From positions 1 to 45,369 of the forward strand of contig CAYSID010000006.1 in NCBI GenBank assembly GCA_964431075.1: DNA of 45,369 nt, read 5' to 3'. Under the pieces are notes generated by a model. It did no database searches. It had not been told where the DNA came from and saw nothing but the letters and a program-made list of their open reading frames with translations. Of this stretch, positions 39,165 through 45,369 are shown one piece after another (position 1 is the stretch's first letter; the number at the start of each line of letters is the position of its first letter). This stretch comes from CAYHSW01 sp964431075 (lineage in GTDB: Bacteria > Patescibacteriota > Microgenomatia > JAMCZE01). Both the position numbers and the translations under genes were made by a program.

Positions 39165-40255
39165 CTTATTTTATCAAAACCTTCGGTTGCGCGAGTAATA
39201 CGGCGGACAGTGAAAGGATTGCCGCCGTTTTTGCCAACCGCGGTTATCAATTAGCTGAAAATATAGACACCGCTGATGTGGTCATCATTAACACCTGCGT
39301 GGTGCGGGAAAGCGCGGAGAACAGAATTTATGGGCTTCTGGAAAAGCTGAAAAATAATAATCAACACATTGTTTTAACCGGGTGTTTGGTGGGAATGGCC
39401 ACCAGGGACAGTTCGGGAAAAATGATGGCGAGATTGAGGGAAAAATTTCCGATGGTTGATGAATTTTTGCACACCGAAGAAATTGGATTCCATTATGAGC
39501 CCTTGAGATCAGGGGACACGGCCATAGTTCCAATTTCCAACGGTTGCAACAATTGCTGCACCTTTTGTGTCGTGCCCTTTACCCGGGGGAGGGAAGTCTC
39601 AAGACCTTATGACGACATTATAAATGAGTGTAAAAAGTTAAAGGAAAAAAAAGTTTTGTTGGTTGGGCAAAACGTAAACAGTTATGGCGCTGACATAGTT
39701 CGGAGTCGGGAGTTCGTAGTCGGTATTAGAACGATTAAACCCGTAATGGTAATGCATATGGGCAGACAAAGAATTCCAACTTTGTTCCCCTCCTTGTTGG
39801 AAGACATCGCTAAAATGGGGTTTGAGAAAGTTGATTTTATTTCCTCCAATCCCTGGGATTTTTCCGATGAGCTCATTGATGTGATTGCCCGAAATAGAAA
39901 TATAACCAGAGATATCCATCTGCCGGTGCAAAGCGGCGACAACGAGATTTTAAAAAGGATGAACCGGTGGTATACGCGGGAACAATACTTGAATCTAGTA
40001 TCTGGAATCAAGAAGCTTGGAAAGGACGTAAGATTGTCGACGGATATTATTGTGGGTTTTCCCGGTGAGACGATTCAACAATTTAACAATACGGTGCAAT
40101 TGTGCAAACAGGTCGGCTTTTACAAGGCCTATATTTCCGAATATTCCGACCGGCCGATAACCGCCGCGCACAGAATTTTTGAGGATGACGTCAGACCGAA
40201 GGAGAAAAAAAGAAGATGGCTGGTTTTGGAAAAATTGATAAACAAACATGAGTAA
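39161..40255 (+). CDS. miaB: tRNA (N6-isopentenyl adenosine-37-C2)-methylthiotransferase MiaB, short form
   Basis: 364 residues. N-terminal UPF0004 domain with its three cluster cysteines in FGCASNTADSE, NTCVVRESAENR and TGCLVG; radical SAM motif NGCNNCCTFCVVPFTRGRE (about 127); LVGQNVNSYG; HLPVQSGDNEILKRMNR; DIIVGFPGET. The protein ends at KRRWLVLEKLINKHE, so the C-terminal TRAM domain of about 65 residues present in most MiaB proteins is missing. Two repeat-derived insertions are in frame: IVRSREFVVGIR (39697-39723 region) and TIQQFNN (40072-40091). miaA follows with an 8-base overlap, giving the complete ms2i6A37 pathway. Confidence 0.9.
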   Translation: MTYFIKTFGCASNTADSERIAAVFANRGYQLAENIDTADVVIINTCVVRESAENRIYGLLEKLKNNNQHIVLTGCLVGMATRDSSGKMMARLREKFPMVDEFLHTEEIGFHYEPLRSGDTAIVPISNGCNNCCTFCVVPFTRGREVSRPYDDIINECKKLKEKKVLLVGQNVNSYGADIVRSREFVVGIRTIKPVMVMHMGRQRIPTLFPSLLEDIAKMGFEKVDFISSNPWDFSDELIDVIARNRNITRDIHLPVQSGDNEILKRMNRWYTREQYLNLVSGIKKLGKDVRLSTDIIVGFPGETIQQFNNTVQLCKQVGFYKAYISEYSDRPITAAHRIFEDDVRPKEKKRRWLVLEKLINKHE

Positions 40256-41087
40256 AGTTTTATTTATTATTGGTCCCACGGCGACAGGGAAAACAGGTCT
40301 GGGAATTGAGTTGGCGAAAAGATTTAATGGGGAAATTATTTCGGCTGATTCGCGGCAAGTTTACCGCGGTATGGATATCGGTACCGGAAAGGACTTAAGT
40401 TTTCCCCAATGGGGTTTGGATTTATGCGATCCGGATTATGACTTCAGTGTTTCCGAGTTTCGGAAGTATGCCGTTTCTAAAATAAATGAAATCCAAAACA
40501 GGGGAAAGCTGCCAATTATTGTTGGGGGGACGGGGTTTTATGTCAAGGCGATTTTGAGCCCTTGGGAAACAATGGATATTAAACCAGATCCGCAATTAAG
40601 GCAGAGGCTGGACAGGTATACAGTTATACAGTTACAGAAAAAGTTGAAAAAAGTTGATTTAAAAAGATGGGATTTGATGAATGAATCGGACCAAAAAAAC
40701 CCGCGGCGTCTGATCAGAGCGATTGAAGTTTCTGGAAAATCTGCTATGAACCATGAACAACGAACCATGAACTCTCTAATAATTGGTCTTACCGCCCCTT
40801 ATGATTATTTGTACGAACGGATTGATAAACGGGTAGAGGAAAGATTAAAAGGCGGAATAGCCGAAGAAATCCAAGAGTTAAAAAAGTTTAAAAAGTTACC
40901 CAAGACTTTAGGTTACAACGGAGAATCACCACAGGAGTGGAAATTTGCCGAACATAATTACGCCCGCCGGCAAATGAGTTTTTTCCGTAACCTTGAAAAG
41001 GAATTTAAAATATACTGGTTTGATATTACCCGGAAAAATTATTATGATGATATAATAAAGTTATGCTATTCAAGCGATCTACTTTAA
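40248..41087 (+). CDS. miaA: tRNA dimethylallyltransferase MiaA
   Basis: 279 residues. Walker A FIIGPTATGKTGLG (about 6-19), SADSRQVYRGMDIGTGKD (about 34-51), PIIVGGTGFYVKAIL (about 87-101), NPRRLIRAIEVSGKS. The acceptor-binding end has GYNGESPQEWKFAEHNYARR, where the family usually has GY-x-E. Somewhat shorter than typical (about 300). It prenylates A37, the substrate of MiaB upstream. Two low-complexity stretches are in frame: TVIQLQ (40617-40637) and AMNHEQRTMNS (40745-40772), the latter from a duplicated AACCATGAAC. Confidence 0.92.
   Translation: MSKVLFIIGPTATGKTGLGIELAKRFNGEIISADSRQVYRGMDIGTGKDLSFPQWGLDLCDPDYDFSVSEFRKYAVSKINEIQNRGKLPIIVGGTGFYVKAILSPWETMDIKPDPQLRQRLDRYTVIQLQKKLKKVDLKRWDLMNESDQKNPRRLIRAIEVSGKSAMNHEQRTMNSLIIGLTAPYDYLYERIDKRVEERLKGGIAEEIQELKKFKKLPKTLGYNGESPQEWKFAEHNYARRQMSFFRNLEKEFKIYWFDITRKNYYDDIIKLCYSSDLL
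40745..40772. repeat. Short direct repeat inserted in frame in miaA
   Basis: AACCATGAAC occurs twice separated by four bases; the protein gains about ten residues (MNHEQRTMNS) between IEVSGKSA and LIIGLTAPY, where family members are normally shorter. Confidence 0.55.
41051..41056 (+). promoter_or_regulatory. -10 box (TATAAT) of leaderless promoter for AI-2E transporter copy 2
   Basis: A perfect TATAAT inside the end of miaA, six bases before ATG 41063. Confidence 0.5.
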
Positions 41088-42043
41088 TTTTTTCTGGCCT
41101 CGCCCTTTTGGTTTTTATCGCCTATCGTGAATGGAGTGTTTTGACACCGTTTATCCTTGGGGCAATTTTTGCCTATATTCTTTATCCTCTGGTTAAAATT
41201 GTTCAGGATAAATTGAAACTTGGCTGGAGACCCACTGCCATCTTAGTTTATTTAACCGTCGTCAGCCTTTGTTTTCTGGTAATTTCAGTAATCGGAACAC
41301 GACTGGCGGGAGAATTGACCGAAATCGCTCGCGGGCGGGGAAATTTTCTGGGATCTTTAGACTTGCCTCCACAGTTGCAGGAATTTACGGTAGCGATCCG
41401 TTCTTCCCTACAGGCCCTACCGATGAAAATTATCCCGTATTTCCCCGGGGCTTTTTCTAAAATTGCCAGCATCTTTATTTTTCTTGTTGCCGGTTTTTAC
41501 GTTCTTCTCGATGGTAAAACCGGACTTGACCGGTTTTTAAGTCTGCTAAATCCTCTCGAGAGAAAAGAGGTTTTGGCCATCTTAGTTAAGATAAGCACGG
41601 CGGTCAATAATTACCTTCGTGGCCAACTGCTTCTGGTTTTTATAATGGCGGTGACATCTTATGTTTTGTTAAGCTTTTTGGGAGTTAAATATGCTCTCGT
41701 TTTGGCCATGGTTATTGGATTGGCGGAATTGGTGCCATATATAGGCCCGGTGGTGGCGGGGGTGGCGGTAACGGTTGTTGCCATGTTTTATTCCGGACCC
41801 ATGGCGGGGATAGTGGTTGGGCTCGGATACGTGATTTTAAACCAGTTGGAAAACGTGATAGTCGTTCCTCTCATTATTAAGGCAACCACCAATATCCATC
41901 CGTTGATTGCCATGTTTGCTGTTTTGGCTGGCGGCAATTCGTTTGGGATATTAGGAATAGTTTTAGCCATCCCCGCCTTGTCCGCGATAAAAATCCTTTT
42001 TGAGTTCTGGTTTGGAAAAATTATCGCCAATGAGGTAAAATAG
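41063..42043 (+). CDS. AI-2E/PerM family membrane transporter (copy 2)
   Basis: 326 residues, about eight membrane spans. Family features: FILGAIFAYILYPLVKIVQD (about 30-49), VNNYLRGQLLLVFIMAV, GLAELVPYIGPVVAGVAVTV (about 218-237), and IIKATTNIHPLIAMFAVLAG near the end. Overlaps miaA by 25 bases but has its own -10 box. Same family as 5401-6363, though divergent. Substrate unknown. Confidence 0.85.
   Translation: MLFKRSTLIFSGLALLVFIAYREWSVLTPFILGAIFAYILYPLVKIVQDKLKLGWRPTAILVYLTVVSLCFLVISVIGTRLAGELTEIARGRGNFLGSLDLPPQLQEFTVAIRSSLQALPMKIIPYFPGAFSKIASIFIFLVAGFYVLLDGKTGLDRFLSLLNPLERKEVLAILVKISTAVNNYLRGQLLLVFIMAVTSYVLLSFLGVKYALVLAMVIGLAELVPYIGPVVAGVAVTVVAMFYSGPMAGIVVGLGYVILNQLENVIVVPLIIKATTNIHPLIAMFAVLAGGNSFGILGIVLAIPALSAIKILFEFWFGKIIANEVK
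42036..42041 (+). promoter_or_regulatory. -10 box of rnpB
   Basis: TAAAAT, 7 nt before the predicted RNA 5' end at 42049; TTGGAA lies 18 bp upstream (42012-42017) as a possible -35. Confidence 0.45.
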
Positions 42044-42048
42044 TCCTG

Positions 42049-42292
42049 CTCTTTGGAAATCGACGGCTACCCAGCACTAGTTTGGTGCTCGGAGGAAAGT
42101 CCGGACTGCTGGAACCAGGTGCAAGTGAAGCCACAGAGACGAGTCCCGCCGTTGGTGGGGGTGAAACGGGTAATTCTTCCCGCAGCAAGGCGCCGATTGG
42201 GCAGGGCAGGTTCCCCCGCTACCGACCCGAAGTTTTGCGCCGCCTAGACAGATTGCCGTAAAACAGAATCCGGCTTATGAGTTTCCAAGGAG
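42049..42292 (+). ncRNA. rnpB: RNase P RNA, compact bacterial type A-like
   Basis: Universally conserved elements are present in order: GGAGGAAAGTCCGGAC (about 42091), ACAGAGACGA (CR II region), GGGTGAAACGGGTAA, and AGACAGATTGCC with ACAGAATCCGGCTTAT at the end. P1 is formed by CTCTTTGGAAA (42049-42059) and TTTCCAAGGAG (42282-42292) with one G-U. About 244 nt, clearly shorter than the 350-400 nt of most bacteria, so several peripheral helices must be lost. It is the catalytic RNA for tRNA 5' maturation. Confidence 0.93.
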
Positions 42293-42301
42293 TCTTTTGT
42301 G

Positions 42302-42307
42302 TATAAT
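42302..42307 (+). promoter_or_regulatory. -10 box (TATAAT) of leaderless promoter for the PH-domain gene
   Basis: A perfect TATAAT, six bases, then GTG 42314; it decides the start of the PH-domain gene, since a start at GTG 42299 would lie upstream of +1. Confidence 0.5.
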
Positions 42308-42313
42308 GGATTT

Positions 42314-42802
42314 GTGAAGGTTTTGACGGAAAAGCAGAAAATCAGGTATGCCAAATATTTGGCTGAAGGAGAAGAATTGGTGACGGTTTTTGGTATCGGC
42401 CAGAAGTATTTCTGGCTCAATGCCGCAATTTTTTTTCCCCTGTCCTTTTTGTTGATCGGCATACCGGGGTTGCTTAAAGTTCTTCACCTCAAGCACTCAA
42501 AGACATATTTGTTGACCAACCGGCGGATATTAATTAAAGACGGGGTCTTTAATATTAATTTGACCACCGCCCCGTTTGACAAAATCACCCATATCACCGT
42601 CAGAGACAAATTTTTAAACCGGGTTTCGTATGGAATTGGTGATCTGGTGGTTCACACTGCCGCCTCCGGAAGTCTTCCTGTGGAGATTGTTTTAGAAAAA
42701 ATTCATAATCCACTAAAAGTAAAAAACCTTATCGAAGAATTAATTGTTAAAGAAAGACACATTACCGGATCATCACAACAGGGGCTTGTAAAAAAGTTTT
42801 AA
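42314..42802 (+). CDS. Membrane protein with bacterial PH domain (short)
   Basis: 162 residues from GTG 42314, selected from the promoter position; GTG 42299 would add five residues. One or two membrane spans (about 32-52, YFWLNAAIFFPLSFLLIGIP), then a bPH2 domain with YLLTNRRILIKDGVFNINLT and RVSYGIGDLVVHTAASGSLP. Resembles the PH protein at 9520-10197 in order of elements. Upstream of a two-component pair (18 bp gap), so it may take part in the same sensing pathway, but this is speculative. Confidence 0.7.
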   Translation: MKVLTEKQKIRYAKYLAEGEELVTVFGIGQKYFWLNAAIFFPLSFLLIGIPGLLKVLHLKHSKTYLLTNRRILIKDGVFNINLTTAPFDKITHITVRDKFLNRVSYGIGDLVVHTAASGSLPVEIVLEKIHNPLKVKNLIEELIVKERHITGSSQQGLVKKF

Positions 42803-42820
42803 TGTTGTATATTTAATCGT

Positions 42821-43222
42821 ATGGCTGATATGAAAAAAATCCTGGTTTTTGAAGATGATAAAGCAATGGCCAAGCTTTATCAGGTTGAACTGACGACCAA
42901 AGGCTTCATGGTGGAGACCGCCGGGGACGGTGTGGAAGGGGTTGAGAAAGCCGGAACTTTTGCCCCGGATCTTATTCTTCTTGATATTATGATGCCCAAG
43001 CAGAATGGTATTGACACGTTAAAAAAACTTCGTGAAGATCCTAAGTTTAAGGATATTCCCATTTTAATGTTGACAAATTTTGGTCAGGAAAGCCTGGTCA
43101 AGGAAGCTTTTTCTGCCGGGGCGACGGACTACATTTTTAAATACCAAAGCACGCCGGCAGAGGTGACGGAGAAAGTGAAGCAGTATCTTTTCCCAACGGC
43201 ATCTTCTCTTCCGGAGGCTTAA
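42821..43222 (+). CDS. Single-domain response regulator (CheY-like)
   Basis: 133 residues, receiver domain only: KKILVFEDDKAMAKLYQVEL (acidic pocket), LILLDIMMPKQNGIDTL (phospho-acceptor Asp about 55), PILMLTNFGQ (Thr) and DYIFKYQSTPAEV (conserved Lys). No DNA-binding output domain is attached. Directly followed, after 4 bp, by a hybrid-free histidine kinase, its likely partner. A TATATT box lies 7 nt before the ATG. Confidence 0.92.
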   Translation: MADMKKILVFEDDKAMAKLYQVELTTKGFMVETAGDGVEGVEKAGTFAPDLILLDIMMPKQNGIDTLKKLREDPKFKDIPILMLTNFGQESLVKEAFSAGATDYIFKYQSTPAEVTEKVKQYLFPTASSLPEA

Positions 43223-43226
43223 ATAA

Positions 43227-44852
43227 ATGATATTTTTAGGAGTTTCTGCCCTTGTGTTCGTTGCCTGTATCTGGATAGTCTACTTGTCCAGAAGGGAATT
43301 ACAAAATAAAACCCGTCGAATTGACCGCCAGTTCTATGAAGTCACCGTTTTACGGGAAATATCCGAAAAAATTGGTTACGAATTAAATGTCGAAAAAATT
43401 TTGGATATTGTTTTGGCCTCTCTAAATAAACTTATCCCCTTTACCGTTGCCGGCTTTATGCTTTTGCGGGAAAATCAAAAGATCCTCTTTAAAGCCAAAG
43501 TTAACGAAAGGACCGGGCGAATGTTTGTGGATAACGTAAAAGCGAGAATGCTGACGGTACTGAATGGCCAGGTTGAGAAAAATTTCGAGGCTGCTGATAC
43601 GGAGGAAATTTTGGAAGGGGATATATTGGATTTTTCTGCCGGAGGAGTACCGGCTTCATTTTGGATAACTCCATTGGTTATCAATAACCGCGGAGTGGGA
43701 GTTTTAGCCGTTAGCAGTGCCCGATCCAATTATTACACCGGGGAAGAAATGGAAGTTCTTAAAGACATTTTGGAACAGGCTAATTTAGCGGTAAATAAAC
43801 TGGAAAGGCTTTTGGAATCGGAAAAAGGTAAATTGGGGGCTTTGGTTTTTTCCCTGATGGACGCCATTTTAATGTTCGATGAAAATGGTTATTTGGTGGT
43901 GGCTAACCCGGCTGCCCAAAAATTATTAAATCTTGTCCCCGGCGACGGAACAACCATCTCCGAAGCTGTCCATATTCTGACCGACCGGATTGATATTCGA
44001 ACCAAATTTGAGGAAAGCGTCCGGGGGGACAGGATGGTTTTATACGAAGATTTAGTTATTAAAGAGCGGTTTTACCGGCTGGTGATAACTCCGGTTAAGA
44101 ATGATTTGGGGAGGGTACTCGGAGGGGTAATTTTATTTCACGACACGACTCCGGGCAAAGAACTGGAACGGTTAAGGGAGGATTTTACGGCGATGATGGT
44201 TCATGAATTACGGGCTCCGTTAACGGTTGTCCGGGGAACGGCGGATATGTTTTTAACCAACGATAAACTGGCCTCGTCCAAAGACGGCCGGGAATTGCTG
44301 CAGACGATGCGGGGATCGGTTGAATCAATGTTGGGGCTGGTCAACGACCTCTTGGATGTGTCCAAAATTGAAGCGGGGAAGTTTCAGGTGGATAAAAGTC
44401 TTAATAATATCTGCGATGTGGTTAAGGAAGCGGTTACGGCCTTTTTGACCATTGCTACCGGTAAAAATATCCAGCTTCTTCTTGATGTTTCCGATGGCTG
44501 CCCGTCTTTTCTTTTTGATCAACACCGCATTGCCCAAGTGGTCAACAACTTACTAAGTAATGCCGTCAAATACACTCCTCCCCAAGGGAAGGTTACTGTC
44601 AAAGTTTTGACGATAAATGACGGCAGTTCGGTAAAGATTGATATTACTGATACTGGTGAAGGCATGACGCCGGCCCAAGTTAGTGATTTATTTTCCAAAT
44701 TTAAACAAGTTGGAGAGAAAAAGGAAGGGGGAACCGGTCTCGGACTGGTTATTGCCAAGGGAATTGTTGAAGCTCACGCCGGCCAGCTTCTGGTGCAATC
44801 CCAGCCCGGTTTGGGGTCTACTTTTTCCGTTGTATTGCCGGTGGTTGAGTAA
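43227..44852 (+). CDS. Sensor histidine kinase (TM-GAF-PAS-HisKA-HATPase)
   Basis: 541 residues. One N-terminal span (about 2-18), a GAF-like domain (about 40-200, TVLREISEKIGYELNVEKIL to NLAVNKLERL), a PAS-like domain (about 205-310, FSLMDAILMFDENGYLVVAN), HisKA with the phospho-His in MMVHELRAPLTVVRGTADMF (about 330), and HATPase with N box NNLLSNAVKYTPPQG, G1 DTGEGM and G2 GTGLGLVIAKGIVEAHAG. Architecture is complete. The signal is probably cytoplasmic, sensed by GAF/PAS. Works with the adjacent response regulator. Confidence 0.92.
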   Translation: MIFLGVSALVFVACIWIVYLSRRELQNKTRRIDRQFYEVTVLREISEKIGYELNVEKILDIVLASLNKLIPFTVAGFMLLRENQKILFKAKVNERTGRMFVDNVKARMLTVLNGQVEKNFEAADTEEILEGDILDFSAGGVPASFWITPLVINNRGVGVLAVSSARSNYYTGEEMEVLKDILEQANLAVNKLERLLESEKGKLGALVFSLMDAILMFDENGYLVVANPAAQKLLNLVPGDGTTISEAVHILTDRIDIRTKFEESVRGDRMVLYEDLVIKERFYRLVITPVKNDLGRVLGGVILFHDTTPGKELERLREDFTAMMVHELRAPLTVVRGTADMFLTNDKLASSKDGRELLQTMRGSVESMLGLVNDLLDVSKIEAGKFQVDKSLNNICDVVKEAVTAFLTIATGKNIQLLLDVSDGCPSFLFDQHRIAQVVNNLLSNAVKYTPPQGKVTVKVLTINDGSSVKIDITDTGEGMTPAQVSDLFSKFKQVGEKKEGGTGLGLVIAKGIVEAHAGQLLVQSQPGLGSTFSVVLPVVE

Positions 44853-44926
44853 TATATTTTCCAGTTTAAGTTTCGCCAATTTCGTTCCACTTCTAGCGCA
44901 ATGGCAACCTAATAGTTGTTGGGTGT
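44853..44926. other. Short convergent intergenic gap
   Basis: 74 bp between the kinase and the minus-strand dehydratase gene; no hairpin with U-run that I would call a terminator. Confidence 0.4.
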
Positions 44927-45369
44927 CTAGCGTAGTTTTGCAAGGTGTGCGTCAACCATCATCTCCACAAGATCTTTAAAAGATGTTTTTGGTTGCCAAC
45001 CGAGCGTTTTGGCAGCTTTCGTCGAATTACCAATAAGGGGCCCGGTTTCGGTTGGCCGGATAAACCTCAAGTCAGTATAAACATACTTTTTATAATCTAA
45101 TCCGACATAACCGTATGCGACCCGACACAACTCTCTAATTGTATGAGTTTCGCCGGTAGCAATTACAAAGTCGTCGGGATTTTTTTGTTGCAACATAAGC
45201 CACATGGCCTCGACGTAGTCGCCAGCAAATCCCCAATCGCGCTTAGAATCCATATTACCAAGGGCAATTTTCCCATTTTTTACAAGAGGCTCATTTTCCT
45301 CGTTCAGATAATTGGAATTTTGAATACCAAGTTTGGCGCAGGCGGCACCGAAAGTCACCTTTTGAGTGA
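44927..45369 (-). CDS. gmd: GDP-mannose 4,6-dehydratase-like (NAD-dependent epimerase/dehydratase), C-terminal part
   Basis: The gene runs off the right edge; 147 codons are visible. LGNMDSKRDWGFAGDYVEAM then WLMLQQKNPDDFVIATGETH is the diagnostic GMD stretch, followed by FIRPTETGPLIGNSTKAAKT and LGWQPKTSFKDLVEMMVDAHL. GMD makes GDP-4-keto-6-deoxymannose, the precursor of GDP-fucose, rhamnose and perosamine for surface glycans. A segment AKLGIQNSNYLNEENEPLVK precedes GKIALGN. The N-terminal NAD-binding half is outside the window. Confidence 0.9.
   Translation of the reverse strand, partial: TQKVTFGAACAKLGIQNSNYLNEENEPLVKNGKIALGNMDSKRDWGFAGDYVEAMWLMLQQKNPDDFVIATGETHTIRELCRVAYGYVGLDYKKYVYTDLRFIRPTETGPLIGNSTKAAKTLGWQPKTSFKDLVEMMVDAHLAKLR

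Noticed and set aside
40617..40772. Repeats in miaA as a CRISPR-like array
   Set aside because: Units are 6-10 bases with no regular spacers and are in frame within a gene; no array of spaced repeats exists anywhere in the window.

Overview
The window looks like a slice of a streamlined Candidate Phyla Radiation (Patescibacteria) chromosome, most likely Microgenomates-like. The basis is gene content and style: moderate-to-low GC, very tight packing with many 4-base ATGA/GTGA overlaps, tandem FemAB proteins, PEGA/SH3 and bacterial PH-domain membrane proteins, an RNase P RNA of only about 245 nt, an S4 protein without its zinc cysteines, and a compact infA-rpmJ-rpsM-rpsK-rpsD-rpoA-rplQ-rplM-rpsI cluster. 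There is no rRNA, CRISPR array, phage block or insertion sequence with a transposase. The taxonomic placement is an inference from these traits.

Layout. 0-11.9 kb is mainly envelope: the end of a helicase/nuclease, two FemAB-like transferases, a WecA/MraY-like sugar-phosphate transferase next to a decaprenyl-phosphate phosphoribosyltransferase-like UbiA protein, a PEGA+SH3 protein, an AI-2E-type permease, a SpoIID/LytB protein and a membrane-anchored propeller-like protein. Two tRNA-Ser genes lie at 11.9-12.1 kb. 12.1-16.6 kb (minus strand) carries yraN, a ComM/YifB ATPase, two membrane proteins and a radical SAM enzyme. Divergent from it, 16.6-20.6 kb (plus) is a tightly overlapping operon of UbiA prenyltransferase, a PEP-synthase/rifampin-phosphotransferase-like enzyme split in two and lacking its ATP-grasp domain, a CDP-alcohol phosphatidyltransferase, a GNAT protein and a CTP-dependent phytol/dolichol/diacylglycerol kinase-like protein. 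It meets a convergent CDP-archaeol-synthase (CarS)-like gene. I regard this block as a candidate undescribed lipid-building or lipid-salvage system.

21-24.3 kb holds dprA, comF, smpB, ssrA (tmRNA) and a frameshifted GIY-YIG gene in a repeat-bounded segment. 24.3-28.3 kb is the ribosomal protein/rpoA cluster. 28.4-33.9 kb has recA, two ABC-2 permeases without an ATPase, a tlyA remnant, recX, RNase Y and HU. 34-45.4 kb has a DHH phosphoesterase, a DUF4143-type ATPase, a complete ABC exporter (ATPase plus two permeases), miaB-miaA, a second AI-2E permease, rnpB, a PH protein, a two-component pair and the end of a GDP-mannose 4,6-dehydratase-like gene.

Three patterns cut across genes. (1) Many operon-leading genes have a TATAAT-like box exactly 6 nt before the start codon, so the start codon would be +1; leaderless transcription appears to be a major expression mode here. 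(2) A 36-bp dyad with core TAGCACGTGCA occurs three times, upstream of recA, of recX and of a 117-residue unknown protein, suggesting a DNA-damage-type regulon. (3) Short low-complexity or palindromic repeats are inserted in frame inside several ordinary genes (a femAB, a nucleotidyltransferase, a spoIID-like gene, comF, miaB, miaA).
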